Source: Streptomyces shenzhenensis (GTDB lineage: Bacteria > Actinomycetota > Actinomycetes > Streptomycetales > Streptomycetaceae). Taken from it: a stretch of DNA of 64,000 bases. Under the pieces are notes generated by a model that was not told where the DNA came from, did no database searches, and saw nothing but the letters and a program-made list of their open reading frames with translations. Positions 24,671 through 32,887 of this stretch are shown here, one piece after another. Location: assembly GCF_021462265.1 (NCBI RefSeq), contig NZ_JAJONF010000010.1, positions 171,016 through 235,015 of the forward strand. Reading direction: 5' to 3'. The stretch's first letter is position 1. Each line of letters starts with the position of its first letter. The translations under genes were made by a program, and so were the position numbers.

Positions 24671-25504
24671 TCACCTCCGGAAGAGTTGGTTGAGGTCCGT
24701 CTGCGAGATCTGGTTCTCGGCGTACGAGAAGGTCCCCCGGTCCGCCAGCTCCCTCGCCGCGTCCAGCAGATGCGCGTACATCGCCCGGGCGATGCTCCCG
24801 CCCACCGTGACCCGGCGCACGCCGAGTTCGCGGAGGTCGGCCAGGGACAGGGCGTTGCCGGTCAGGCCCATCACCACGTTCAGCGGGCCGTCCAGCTCGC
24901 GCACCAGTGTGCCGATCGTCGCCGCGTCCGCTGCGCCCGGCACGAACGCGCAGTCGGCGCCCGCCGCCAGATACGCGTTGGCCCGCCGGACCGCCTCGTC
25001 GAGCGGGCCGCCGGTCAGCAGCACATCGGTCCGGCCGACCAGGGCGAACGGCTCGCCTGCCGCGTCGACCGCCTCGCGCGCGGCGCGGATCCGGTCGGTG
25101 GCGAGCTCCGGGTCGTACAGCGGCCGGGAGCGGTCGCCGGTGAAGTCCTCGATGCCGCCGCCGGCGGCTCCGGCCGCGAGGGTCAGCGAGATCGTCTCGG
25201 CCACGGTCTCCGGGGACTCTCCGAACCCGTCCTCCAGGTCCGCGCTGACCGGGATCCGCACCTCGGCGGCTATCTCGCGGATCCGGTCCGTCATCCTCGC
25301 GCGGTCGACCCGGGCGCCGCCGTAGTCGTGGTCCGCGCGGCCCAGGGAGAAGGCGATGCCCGCGCTGGTGGTGGCCACGGCCGGGAAACCGGCCGCCTCC
25401 AGAACGCGGGCGCTTCCCGCGTCCCATGCGTTGGGAAGCAGGAAGCAGCCTTCCCGGTGCGACTCCACGAAGCGTGCGGCCAGTTCACGGCGTTGAGTGT
25501 CCAC
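24671..25504 (-). CDS. Isocitrate lyase/PEP mutase-family protein
   Basis: The 277-residue TIM-barrel protein carries the family layout: FLLPNAWDAGSARVLEAAGF near the start, ATTSAGIAFSLG, SADLEDGFG (metal-site acidic residues) and GGIEDFTGD. It lacks the KKCGH loop of isocitrate lyase, placing it in the broad group of carboxyphosphonoenolpyruvate mutase-like/2-methylisocitrate-lyase-like enzymes. A GTG at 25504 is taken as the start because homology begins with DTQRRELAARF; an in-frame GTG 16 codons upstream is possible. No pathway partner is adjacent, so the C-C or P-C bond it cleaves is unknown. Confidence 0.8.
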   Translation of the reverse strand: MDTQRRELAARFVESHREGCFLLPNAWDAGSARVLEAAGFPAVATTSAGIAFSLGRADHDYGGARVDRARMTDRIREIAAEVRIPVSADLEDGFGESPETVAETISLTLAAGAAGGGIEDFTGDRSRPLYDPELATDRIRAAREAVDAAGEPFALVGRTDVLLTGGPLDEAVRRANAYLAAGADCAFVPGAADAATIGTLVRELDGPLNVVMGLTGNALSLADLRELGVRRVTVGGSIARAMYAHLLDAARELADRGTFSYAENQISQTDLNQLFRR

Positions 25505-25908
25505 ACCGCCCACTGTGCCAGCCGGCACTGACAACCGGGCCGGCGAAGCCACGGCCCCGCTCGCCCGGGTGCCGAGCCCGGCGGAGGCCGGCGCCCTGGT
25601 GCGGACCGGCCCGAGGACCGTCCCGGCCGAAAGGCTGTGGGGCCACCCACGGCCGCGGCCTGAAGTCCCGCCGCCGGCCGGAGGTCCGGGCCGCTCCGGA
25701 GAACCTGGTCGCGGCGGCCCGGTGGGTGCGGGCGGAACCGTGGCCGAGGCCTGGCGCGGGCCCGGGTACGGGTGGCCGACGGCGTACTGTCGTGCCCGCC
25801 CGTCACCCGCGGCCGCCGTCGACGGCGGCCGTTGGGCCGGCGGTGGCCCGGCGGTGGACCGCCGCCGGGCCGGGGGCCGATGGACGGACGACCAAGGAGG
25901 AACCTCCC
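25505..25908. other. 404-bp intergenic region between divergent genes
   Basis: GC-rich sequence with several short GCCGGC-type inverted repeats. I looked for a B12 riboswitch, because relatives of the downstream gene are found near cobalt transporters, but found no B12-box core. No gene supported on either strand. Confidence 0.5.
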
Positions 25909-26460
25909 GTGACCTGCCGTGTCATCCTCATAGCCCCGGCCATGACCCCCTCGCTGCGGCGGGCCCGCTTCGACGACGGTGACTCGATCGAGAAGCCGGA
26001 CGCGGTGGCGATGTCCCTGCCGGCCGCGGGCGAGGAGGTGTGCTCCCCCAGCGTGCGCTGCCGGGAGACGGCGGCCGCACTGGGTCTCGACGCCTCGGCG
26101 GAGCCCGAGTTGTCCGGCCTGGACGCGGGCCGCTGGCGGGGCCGGACGCTGGAGGAGGTCGGCACCGCCGAACCCGACGCGCTGCTCCAGTGGCTGACCG
26201 ACCCGGGGGCCGCGCCCCACGGCGGCGAATCGGTACGGGAGTTGCGCGCCCGGGTCACCGGCTGGCTGGACCGGACGGGCCTGGCCATCGGCAGGACGGT
26301 CGCCGTGGTGGAGCCGGAGGTGGTGCGGGCCATGGTGCTGCACGTCCTCGGGGCACCCGAGACCGCGTTCTGGCGCGTGGACGTCCCCCCGCTGTCGGCG
26401 ACGGAGGTCACGGGCGGGCCGGGACGCTGGAACCTGCGGCTCGGCCGGGCCGGCGGCTAG
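25909..26460 (+). CDS. Histidine phosphatase-fold protein lacking the catalytic histidines
   Basis: The 183-residue product aligns by eye with the phosphoglycerate-mutase/histidine-phosphatase fold: SPSVRCRETAAALGL (usually SPLxRxxxTA), a core LSGLDAGRWRGRTLEEV and GGESVRELRARVTGWLD. But the nucleophile motif RHG is replaced by LIAPAMTPSLR at the N terminus, and the second catalytic histidine, normally in SHGGxIR, reads VEPEVVRA. It should therefore not hydrolyse phosphate in the usual way. GTG at 25909 has an excellent AAGGAGG 8 nt upstream. Relatives in streptomycetes often sit beside cobalt transporter genes CbtA/CbtB, which are absent here. Confidence 0.75.
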   Translation: MTCRVILIAPAMTPSLRRARFDDGDSIEKPDAVAMSLPAAGEEVCSPSVRCRETAAALGLDASAEPELSGLDAGRWRGRTLEEVGTAEPDALLQWLTDPGAAPHGGESVRELRARVTGWLDRTGLAIGRTVAVVEPEVVRAMVLHVLGAPETAFWRVDVPPLSATEVTGGPGRWNLRLGRAGG

Positions 26461-26525
26461 GGAGTGTTCGGCGGGCGCCGGAAATGCGGTGGAGCGGTGC
26501 GCCCCGGCCTGCCTAGGGTCGCGTC

Positions 26526-26885
26526 ATGACCACCCGCACCTTCCGCGTCACCGTCCGCGGCGTCTTCGACGGCCTCAGCGCCGAGCAGCGCGCCGAACTG
26601 CGCTCCCGGGCCGCCGACCACGACGTGCTGCGCGCCGCCTTCACGCCGGAGGGCCACCTCAGCTACGACATCGCCGCCCGGCCGGCCTTCACCTTCCGCT
26701 TCCAGGACAGCGGGGAGGACGAGGAGGACATCCTGGAGGCGACCGAGCGCGCCGAGGAGGCGGCCAGGGCGTGGCTGACCGACCGCGGCTACGGCTACAA
26801 GAACCTCAGGTCCAGCGCCGAGGACCTCTCCCAGGCGCCTCTCAGCAAGCGGCAGCGCCGGGCAGCCGCACAGCAACAGGGCTGA
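26526..26885 (+). CDS. DUF6204-family protein
   Basis: A 119-residue cytoplasmic protein starting MTTRTFRVTVRGVFDGLSAEQRAEL, with the TFRFQDSGEDEEDILEATERAEE segment and a lysine/arginine-rich end. The pattern matches a small uncharacterised actinobacterial family (DUF6204). It is 65 bp downstream of the phosphatase-fold gene on the same strand and may share its transcript. It converges on the MazG-like gene, with 58 bp between stops. Confidence 0.75.
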   Translation: MTTRTFRVTVRGVFDGLSAEQRAELRSRAADHDVLRAAFTPEGHLSYDIAARPAFTFRFQDSGEDEEDILEATERAEEAARAWLTDRGYGYKNLRSSAEDLSQAPLSKRQRRAAAQQQG

Positions 26886-26943
26886 CGGGCCGGGGCGGGC
26901 AGCACCCTCGACCCCGGCACCCTTGGGCACCTGGGCACCTGGG

Positions 26944-27378
26944 TCAGGCCGTACCGCCCGGTGTCCAGCCCTGACCGCGCAGCACCGCCGAGACGTCCGG
27001 CGGCCGGTAGTGCTCGCCCTTGAGCACCTTGCCGTCGGCCCGGCGGGCCACCTGCCCGTCGGGCCCCAGCTTGCTCATGTTGGACCGGTGGATCTCGGCG
27101 AGCACCGCGTCCAGGTCGATCCCGTGCACCAACGCGGTGCCGTATGCCACGTAGACCACGTCCGCCAGCTCGTGCGCGAGCCGGTCAAGAGGTCCCCCGA
27201 CCGCGACCTCGGCGACTTCGGCGGCCTCCTCGGCGAGCAACTCCTCCCGGTGCGCGGCCAGTTCGGGGGACACCTCGGTCGGCGTGCTGCGGGCGTCCAG
27301 ACCGAAGGCGTGGTGGAACTCCCGGACGAGGCGGGCGGGCGAGGCTCCGGTCGGGCCACCGGGGACGGAACTGGTCAT
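26944..27378 (-). CDS. MazG-like nucleotide pyrophosphohydrolase
   Basis: The 144-residue product has the all-alpha NTP pyrophosphohydrolase signature: EELLAEEAAEVAE supplies the EExxE metal ligands and HELADVVYVAYG the ExxD pair, about 30 residues later, as in MazG, PRA-PH and dUTPase-like enzymes. The tail SNMSKLGPDGQVARRADGKVLKGEHYRPPD closely resembles the substrate end of phosphoribosyl-ATP pyrophosphohydrolase-like house-cleaning enzymes. It probably hydrolyses a damaged or excess nucleotide. Single gene, divergent from the TAXI gene. Histidine biosynthesis genes are not nearby, so it is not named hisE. Confidence 0.83.
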   Translation of the reverse strand: MTSSVPGGPTGASPARLVREFHHAFGLDARSTPTEVSPELAAHREELLAEEAAEVAEVAVGGPLDRLAHELADVVYVAYGTALVHGIDLDAVLAEIHRSNMSKLGPDGQVARRADGKVLKGEHYRPPDVSAVLRGQGWTPGGTA

Positions 27379-27482
27379 GCGAACGACTCTAGCGGCCGCC
27401 GCTGACAGTCCCGGCCCGCCGCCGTGCCCTTGGCACCGACCGGCCCTGGCCAGGACGGTGACCGGCTGGCAGGATCGCGCGC

Positions 27483-28481
27483 ATGCCCAAGCCGTTCCCC
27501 CGTATCCGCGGACGCCGTGCGCTCCAGTGCGCGGCGGCCGGCATCGTCGCCCTCGGCCTGCTGCTGTGGTGGCTGCTGCCGCTGGGCGCGAAGCCGCCGA
27601 CCGGGACGATCACCTTCAGCACCGGGACCCTGCGCGGCGTCTACCAGGAGTACGGCGAACGGCTGCGCACCGAGCTGGGCAAGGACATGCCGGGGCTGAA
27701 GGTGAAGCTGGTGCAGAGCAACGGGTCGTACGAGAACGTGCGGCGGGTGGCGACCGGCCAGGCCGACTTCACCATCGCGGCGGCCGACGCGGTGGAGACG
27801 TACGAACTGAACGGCGGGCGGGGTGCCGGACTGCTGCGCGGAGTGGCGCGGCTCTACGACGACTACGTCCAGCTCGTCGTGGCGCGCGACTCGGGCATCA
27901 CCAACGTCACACAGCTGCGGCACAAGCGGGTGGCGATCGGGCTGCCCAACTCGGGGGTGCGGCTGATCGCCAACCGGGTGCTCAAGGCCGCCGGGATGGA
28001 CCCGGCGAAGGACATCACACCGATGTCCGAGGGCATAGACACCGGCCCGGACCAGTTGCGGCGGGGCAAGCTCGACGCGTTCTTCTGGTCGGGCGGCCTG
28101 CCGACCAAGGGGCTGCTCGACCTGGCGAAGAAGTTCAGCTTCACGTTCGTGCCGATCGGCGGAAACCTCGTGACCCGGCTGCACACCGAGGGCGAGGCCG
28201 CGCTCTACTACCGGGCGACCAACATGCCGGAGTCGGCGTACCCCTCCGTGCAGCAGGGCACGACCGTCCCCACGATCGCGGTCTCCAACGTCCTGATGAC
28301 CCGCAAGGACATCGACCCGCGCCTCACCGAGTGGGTGACCCGCACGGTCATCAAGAGCCGCGACGACATCGGCAACCACGTCCACTCCGCCCAGCTCGTG
28401 GACCTGCGCACAGCGATCTACACGGACCCGCTGCCCCTGCAGGAAGGGGCCAGACGGTACTACCGCTCGGTGAAGCCCTAG
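27483..28481 (+). CDS. TAXI-family TRAP transporter solute-binding protein
   Basis: The 332-residue product has one N-terminal hydrophobic segment (ALQCAAAGIVALGLLLWWLLPL) and no lipobox, so it is exported or membrane-anchored. The TAXI domain begins ITFSTGTLRGVYQEYGERL and includes VKLVQSNGSYENVRRVATGQADFTIA, GVARLYDDYVQLVVA, and DAFFWSGGLP, all family hallmarks. No TRAP permease gene lies in the window, so it is an orphan binding protein here. Some TAXI proteins bind glutamate; this one converges on gluK, a glutamate sensor kinase gene, which may or may not be coincidence. Confidence 0.85.
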   Translation: MPKPFPRIRGRRALQCAAAGIVALGLLLWWLLPLGAKPPTGTITFSTGTLRGVYQEYGERLRTELGKDMPGLKVKLVQSNGSYENVRRVATGQADFTIAAADAVETYELNGGRGAGLLRGVARLYDDYVQLVVARDSGITNVTQLRHKRVAIGLPNSGVRLIANRVLKAAGMDPAKDITPMSEGIDTGPDQLRRGKLDAFFWSGGLPTKGLLDLAKKFSFTFVPIGGNLVTRLHTEGEAALYYRATNMPESAYPSVQQGTTVPTIAVSNVLMTRKDIDPRLTEWVTRTVIKSRDDIGNHVHSAQLVDLRTAIYTDPLPLQEGARRYYRSVKP

Positions 28482-28493
28482 CCGTGACCACAC

Positions 28494-28516
28494 CGCCCCG
28501 TCAGGAGCGCGGGGCG
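28494..28516. terminator. Short hairpin between the TAXI gene and gluK
   Basis: A 7-bp GC-only inverted repeat (28494-28500 with 28510-28516) with a 9-nt loop lies between convergent genes. It is short, so this is tentative. Confidence 0.4.
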
Positions 28517-28598
28517 ATACGGACATGCGGCTCCGCCGCGTGGGCGCGGCGAGTGCGCACCGGTCCGCACCCGGTCCACCACCGCGCCGCCCCGTCTC

Positions 28599-29996
28599 TC
28601 ACCCGCCTCGCGGCACGGACACGGTCACCCGCAACCCCCGCGGCTCATGGTGCTCGCACGAGAGCGAACCCCCACCCGCCGCCAGCAACGCCCGCGTGAT
28701 CGACAAGCCCAGCCCCGACCCCTTCACGTTCTGATGCCGCCCGCTCCGCCAGAACCGGTCCCCCACGCGCGCGAGCTCCTCATCGGTCAACCCCGGTCCC
28801 GTGTCGGTCACCACGACCGTCGACACGTCCCGCTCGGCGGTCACGGTCACCTCCACCACGCCTCCCTCCGGCGTGAACTTCACCGCGTTGTCGATCACCG
28901 CGTCCAGCGCGCTGGACAGCGTGACCGGGTCGGCCCACCCCGTCGTCGGCGTGCAGTGCCCGGTCAGCCGGACTTTCTTCGCCGCGGCGGCCGGTGCCCA
29001 CGCAGCGATCCGCTCCTCGGCCAGCCGCCCGATGTCGGTCAGTGTCAGGTCCGCCTCGGCGTGCTCGGCCAGCGCCAGGTCGAGCAGGTCGTCCAGCACC
29101 TGAGCGAGCCGCTTGCCCTCGGTGCGGACCGAGGCGATCTCCTCGTTGTCCTCGGGGAGTTCGAGGGCGAGCAGTTCGATGCGCAGCAGCAGCGCGGAGA
29201 GGGGGTTGCGCAACTGGTGGGAGGCGTCGGCGACGAAGGCCCGCTGCTGCTCCAGCACGTCCTCGACGTTGTCCGCCATCTCGTTGAACGCCAGGGCCAG
29301 CCGTCTGAGTTCCGGCGGGCCGCCGGCCGCCGCTACCCGGGACTTGAGCCGGCCGCTGGCGATCGCGTGCGTGGTGGCGTCGAGCACCCGTACCGGTCGC
29401 AGCACCCAGCCGGTCAGCCGCAGCGCCGCGCCGACGGCGAGCAGCATCGCCGCGCCCTCGCCGGCGCCGATGACCAGCCAGTCGCGCAGGGTGCGGGAGC
29501 GCATCGGGCCGGTGGGCGAGTCGGTGACCACCACGGCGACGACGTCACCGTCCCGGATCACCGGCGAGGCCACCACCAGCCGGCTGTGCTGCCAGGGCCA
29601 CACCTGCGCGGGGTCGTGGCTGCGGCGGCTGAGCAGGGCCTCGTCGAAGGCTTCCCGGACCTCACCGGTGGTCGGCAGTAGCCAGTCGTCGGGCGCGTTG
29701 GCCATGGCGGAGGCGTTGCGGTGGAAGACGCCCGCGCGGATGCCGTAGACGCCGTAGTAGCTGATCAGTTCGCGGCGGAGGGTCTCCAGCCGGTCGTCCG
29801 TGCTCATGGGGCGCGCGGTGGTGGGCGTGTCGGTCACGAACTGGGCGAGGGCCGCGAACCGCGCGGTGTCGTCGATGCGGTCGACGACGACCTTCTGCTG
29901 CTGCGCGGCGGCCGTGCTGACGGCGAGCGGTACGCCCAGCGCGAGCAGCACGGCCGCCATCAGGACGATGAGCAGCGGCAGGAGACGTGTGCGCAC
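28599..29996 (-). CDS. gluK: Sensor histidine kinase GluK
   Basis: The 465-residue membrane kinase has a first transmembrane helix near residues 6-30, an extracytoplasmic domain of about 140 residues, a second helix near 175-195, a HAMP-like linker, the H-box ASHQLRNPLSALL, and the ATPase motifs DNAVKFT (N), DTGPGL (G1) and GSGLGLSI (G2). It lies directly downstream of its response regulator with 9 bp between, and next to the glutamate ABC operon. In S. coelicolor the corresponding pair GluR-GluK senses extracellular glutamate and activates gluABCD. The assignment here rests on gene order and domain match. Confidence 0.87.
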   Translation of the reverse strand: MRTRLLPLLIVLMAAVLLALGVPLAVSTAAAQQQKVVVDRIDDTARFAALAQFVTDTPTTARPMSTDDRLETLRRELISYYGVYGIRAGVFHRNASAMANAPDDWLLPTTGEVREAFDEALLSRRSHDPAQVWPWQHSRLVVASPVIRDGDVVAVVVTDSPTGPMRSRTLRDWLVIGAGEGAAMLLAVGAALRLTGWVLRPVRVLDATTHAIASGRLKSRVAAAGGPPELRRLALAFNEMADNVEDVLEQQRAFVADASHQLRNPLSALLLRIELLALELPEDNEEIASVRTEGKRLAQVLDDLLDLALAEHAEADLTLTDIGRLAEERIAAWAPAAAAKKVRLTGHCTPTTGWADPVTLSSALDAVIDNAVKFTPEGGVVEVTVTAERDVSTVVVTDTGPGLTDEELARVGDRFWRSGRHQNVKGSGLGLSITRALLAAGGGSLSCEHHEPRGLRVTVSVPRGG

Positions 29997-30005
29997 CCGT
30001 CCCCG

Positions 30006-30698
30006 CTACGCGGCCGGGGCGACGAGCCGGTAACCCACGCCACGTACGGTCTCGATGAGCGCGGGCATGCGCAGTTTGGCGCGCAGGGAGGCGACATGCA
30101 CCTCCAGGGTGCGGCCGGTCCCCTCCCAGCTGGTGCGCCAGACCTCGCTGATGATCTGCTCCCGGCGGAAGACCACGCCGGGCCGCTGGGCGAGCAGCGC
30201 CAACAGGTCGAACTCCTTGCGGGTCAGCTGGACGACCGTGCCGTCCACGCTGACCTGACGGGTGGGCAGTTCGATGCGGACGGCGCCGAGCCGCAGCGCG
30301 CTGTCGCCGTCGGCGCCGGCCGCGCCGTCCTCGTGATGGGTGCGCCGGCTCACCGCGTGGATCCGGGCGAGCAGTTCCCCGGTGTCGTACGGCTTCACCA
30401 CGTAGTCGTCGGCGCCGAGGTTGAGGCCGTGGATGCGGGAGCGGACGTCGGAGCGGGCCGTCACCATGATCACCGGGGTGCTGGTGCGTTTGCGGATCTT
30501 GCCGCAGACCTCGTAGCCGTCCTGGTCGGGCAGGCCGAGGTCGAGGAGGACGACGTCGTAGCCGTCGCTCTCGGGGACGAGGGCCCGCAGGGCCTCCTCG
30601 CCGCTGCGGGCGTGGGTGACGGAGAACCCGTGCCGGGCCAGGACCGCGGAGAGCGCGGCGGCAACGTGGTTGTCGTCCTCGACGAGCAGCACTCTCAT
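30006..30698 (-). CDS. gluR: OmpR-family response regulator GluR
   Basis: The 230-residue regulator has a receiver domain with the acidic pair in VEDD, the phosphoacceptor Asp in VVLLDLGLPD (about residue 53), Thr in MVTARS and Lys in VVKPYDTGELLARI, then a winged-helix DNA-binding domain (LTRKEFDLLALLAQRPG ... EVHVASLRAKL, RGVGYRL). ATG at 30698 gives MRVLLVEDD; a GAGGGGG run lies just upstream. It reads away from gluABCD across a 316-bp divergent gap that contains an 11-bp-spaced direct repeat suited to an OmpR-type dimer. Confidence 0.88.
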   Translation of the reverse strand: MRVLLVEDDNHVAAALSAVLARHGFSVTHARSGEEALRALVPESDGYDVVLLDLGLPDQDGYEVCGKIRKRTSTPVIMVTARSDVRSRIHGLNLGADDYVVKPYDTGELLARIHAVSRRTHHEDGAAGADGDSALRLGAVRIELPTRQVSVDGTVVQLTRKEFDLLALLAQRPGVVFRREQIISEVWRTSWEGTGRTLEVHVASLRAKLRMPALIETVRGVGYRLVAPAA

Positions 30699-30930
30699 TC
30701 CGGCCCCCTCCGGTTCAGCGGTCGTACGGTGGTGGTTCGTCGTCGGCTTGCCTGCGGAGAATCCGCGCATCGTGGAAAACGCGAACACGCGCGCGTGCAC
30801 AGGGCAGTCACGCTGATGGACGCCGACGGCGTCAAGTGGGTTCCGGTGGCGGACGGGTTCCGTTACGCGGCCGATACGCGGACCGCCAGCACTGCCACAA
30901 CATGTGCCCGGTTGCTATCGGATCGTGATG

Positions 30931-30981
30931 CTCAGATCTCCCTCAGATGTGCTGACGCCGCTCATCAGCGAAAACTACATT
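30931..30981 (+). promoter_or_regulatory. Candidate GluR operator and gluA promoter
   Basis: CTCAGAT occurs at 30931-30937 and again at 30942-30948, an 11-bp period typical of OmpR-family binding. CTGACG at 30952-30957 and TACATT at 30976-30981 (18-bp spacer) could be the -35 and -10, putting the repeat right behind the -35 as in activated promoters. It lies in the gluR-gluA gap, 34-84 bp before the gluA ATG. Confidence 0.6.
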
Positions 30982-31014
30982 CTGCGCAACCGAGGAGGAC
31001 GGAGTCCGAAAGCG

Positions 31015-31791
31015 ATGACCGAAGTATCGGTGGTCAAGGAAGACGTGGCCGCGACCGGCGACCTGGTCGTCCTGAAGAACGTCAACAAGCATTTCGGAGC
31101 GTTGCACGTACTCCAGGACATCGACCTGACGATCGCCCGCGGTGAGGTCGTCGTGGTGATCGGGCCCTCCGGATCCGGCAAGTCCACTCTGTGCCGCACC
31201 ATCAACCGCCTGGAGACCATCGACGGCGGAACGATCACCATCGACGGCAGGCCGCTGCCCCAGGAGGGCAAGGAGCTGGCCCGGCTGCGCGCCGACGTCG
31301 GCATGGTCTTCCAGTCCTTCAACCTCTTCGCGCACAAGACGGTGCTGGAGAACGTGATGCTCGGCCAGCTCAAGGTCCGCAAGGCGGACCGCAAGCAGGC
31401 CCAGGAGAAGGCCCGCGCCCTGCTCGACCGGGTCGGGGTGGGCACCCAGGCCGACAAGTACCCCGCGCAGCTCTCCGGCGGCCAGCAGCAGCGCGTCGCC
31501 ATCGCGCGGGCGCTGGCGATGGATCCGAAGGTCATGCTCTTCGACGAGCCGACCTCGGCTCTCGACCCCGAGATGATCAACGAGGTCCTGGAGGTCATGC
31601 AGCAGCTGGCCAGGGACGGCATGACGATGATCGTCGTCACTCATGAGATGGGCTTCGCCCGCTCGGCCGCGAACCGCGTGGTCTTCATGGCCGACGGCCG
31701 GATCGTCGAACAGGCGACACCCGACCAGTTCTTCAGCAACCCGGCCAGCGACCGGGCCAAGGACTTCCTGTCGAAGATCCTGCACCACTGA
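31015..31791 (+). CDS. gluA: Glutamate ABC transporter ATP-binding protein GluA
   Basis: The 258-residue ATPase powers the glutamate importer. Walker A GPSGSGKST is near residues 47-55, the Q-loop MVFQSFNLF follows, the ABC signature is LSGGQQQRVAIARAL, Walker B is VMLFDEPTSALDPE and the switch histidine is in VTHEMGFAR, the full pattern of polar amino acid transporters. ATG at 31015 is chosen; GAGGAGG lies somewhat far upstream, with a nearer GGAG 10 nt away. First gene of gluABCD; a 150-bp repeat-filled gap separates it from gluB. Confidence 0.93.
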   Translation: MTEVSVVKEDVAATGDLVVLKNVNKHFGALHVLQDIDLTIARGEVVVVIGPSGSGKSTLCRTINRLETIDGGTITIDGRPLPQEGKELARLRADVGMVFQSFNLFAHKTVLENVMLGQLKVRKADRKQAQEKARALLDRVGVGTQADKYPAQLSGGQQQRVAIARALAMDPKVMLFDEPTSALDPEMINEVLEVMQQLARDGMTMIVVTHEMGFARSAANRVVFMADGRIVEQATPDQFFSNPASDRAKDFLSKILHH

Positions 31792-31817
31792 GGCGCGGCA
31801 GCGCCCGCTTCCCTTTC

Positions 31818-31919
31818 ACAGACGTCTCCACGGACGTCTGCACGGACGTCTCCACGGACGTCTCCACAGCTGTCTTCAGAGCCGGCCTCAGAGCTGTCTT
31901 CGCCGTCTTCGCCGTCTTC
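31818..31919 (+). repeat. 12-bp tandem repeat array between gluA and gluB
   Basis: Four near-identical copies of A-C-R-G-A-C-G-T-C-T-S-C, each centred on the palindrome GACGTC, fill 31818-31865. Three diverged 12-nt units follow to 31901, then two copies of GCCGTCTTC. The array lies in the untranslated gap just before the ribosome site of the binding-protein gene. Confidence 0.9.
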
Positions 31920-31941
31920 ACCAAAACGAGGGATGTTCATC

Positions 31942-32778
31942 ATGCAGTTCCGCAAGGTCACCGCAGCCTCTGCCGCCGTGCTCGCGCTCGCCCTGTCCGC
32001 CACGGCGTGCGGCAGCGGTGACAAGGACGACAACGGCTCCTCGGGCGGCGGCAAGGTCAAGATCGGCATCAAGTACGACCAGCCCGGTCTCGGCCTCCAG
32101 GAGCCCGACGGCTCCTTCTCGGGCTTCGACGTGGACGTCGCCACCTATGTCGCCGGCCAGCTCGGTTACAAGCCGAGCCAGATCGAGTTCGTGCAGACCA
32201 AGAGCGCCGACCGGGAGAACGCCCTCGCGCGCGGTGACGTCAAGTTCATCGCGGCCACCTACTCGATCACCGACGAGCGCAAGGCGAAGGTGGACTTCGC
32301 CGGCCCGTACCTGCTGGCCCATCAGGACCTGCTGGTCAAGAAGGACTCGACCATCTCCAAGGGCACGGACCTCAACGGCAGGAAGCTGTGTTCCGTGACC
32401 GGTTCGACCTCGGCGCAGAACGTCCAGAAGACGCTCGCCCCGAAGGCCAACCTCAAGGAGGTCGGCACCTACTCGGAGTGCATCGCCGGCCTGCAGAGCG
32501 GCGCGGTCGACGCCGTGACCACGGACGACTCGATCCTCGCGGGCTTCGCGGCACAGGACAAGTACAAGGGCCAGTTCAAGCTCGCCGGCCTGAAGCTGAG
32601 CAACGAGAACTACGGCATCGGCGTCAAGAAGGGCGACGCCGCGACCATGGACAAGATCAACAAGGCGCTGGAGAAGATGGTCGGCGACGGCTCCTGGCAG
32701 AAGGCCGTCGACAAGAACTTCGGCCCGGCCGGCTACAAGAACGAGCCCGCTCCGAAGATCGGCGTGATCGTCAAGTAA
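31942..32778 (+). CDS. gluB: Glutamate-binding lipoprotein GluB
   Basis: The 278-residue product is the substrate-binding subunit of the importer. A short signal peptide ends in the lipobox LSATAC, so it is a lipoprotein on the outer face of the membrane. The periplasmic-binding-protein family 3 features are clear: GIKYDQPGLGLQEPDGSFSGFDVDVA, the ligand Arg/Asp region (ATYSITDERKAKVDFAGPYL) and GSTSAQNV in lobe two. ATG at 31942 is better than the one nine bases upstream, because GAGGG would overlap that codon. Binding proteins need more product than ATPases; the preceding repeat array may affect this. Confidence 0.92.
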   Translation: MQFRKVTAASAAVLALALSATACGSGDKDDNGSSGGGKVKIGIKYDQPGLGLQEPDGSFSGFDVDVATYVAGQLGYKPSQIEFVQTKSADRENALARGDVKFIAATYSITDERKAKVDFAGPYLLAHQDLLVKKDSTISKGTDLNGRKLCSVTGSTSAQNVQKTLAPKANLKEVGTYSECIAGLQSGAVDAVTTDDSILAGFAAQDKYKGQFKLAGLKLSNENYGIGVKKGDAATMDKINKALEKMVGDGSWQKAVDKNFGPAGYKNEPAPKIGVIVK

Positions 32779-32887
32779 GGCACGGTTCTCAAGGGGACCC
32801 TCTCGGGCGCGCCGCCCGCCACCGCTTCCCCGGCGGCGGCGTGTCATGCCCTCCACGTACGCCACACACCCGGAAGCGCGGGAAATC

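Noticed and set aside
25505..25908. Cobalamin riboswitch upstream of the phosphatase-fold gene
   Set aside because: GC-rich pairing is plentiful, but the conserved B12-box core and GCCACTG element are absent.
31818..31919. CRISPR array
   Set aside because: Units are 12 bp and directly adjacent with no spacers; it is a simple tandem repeat. No cas genes are present.
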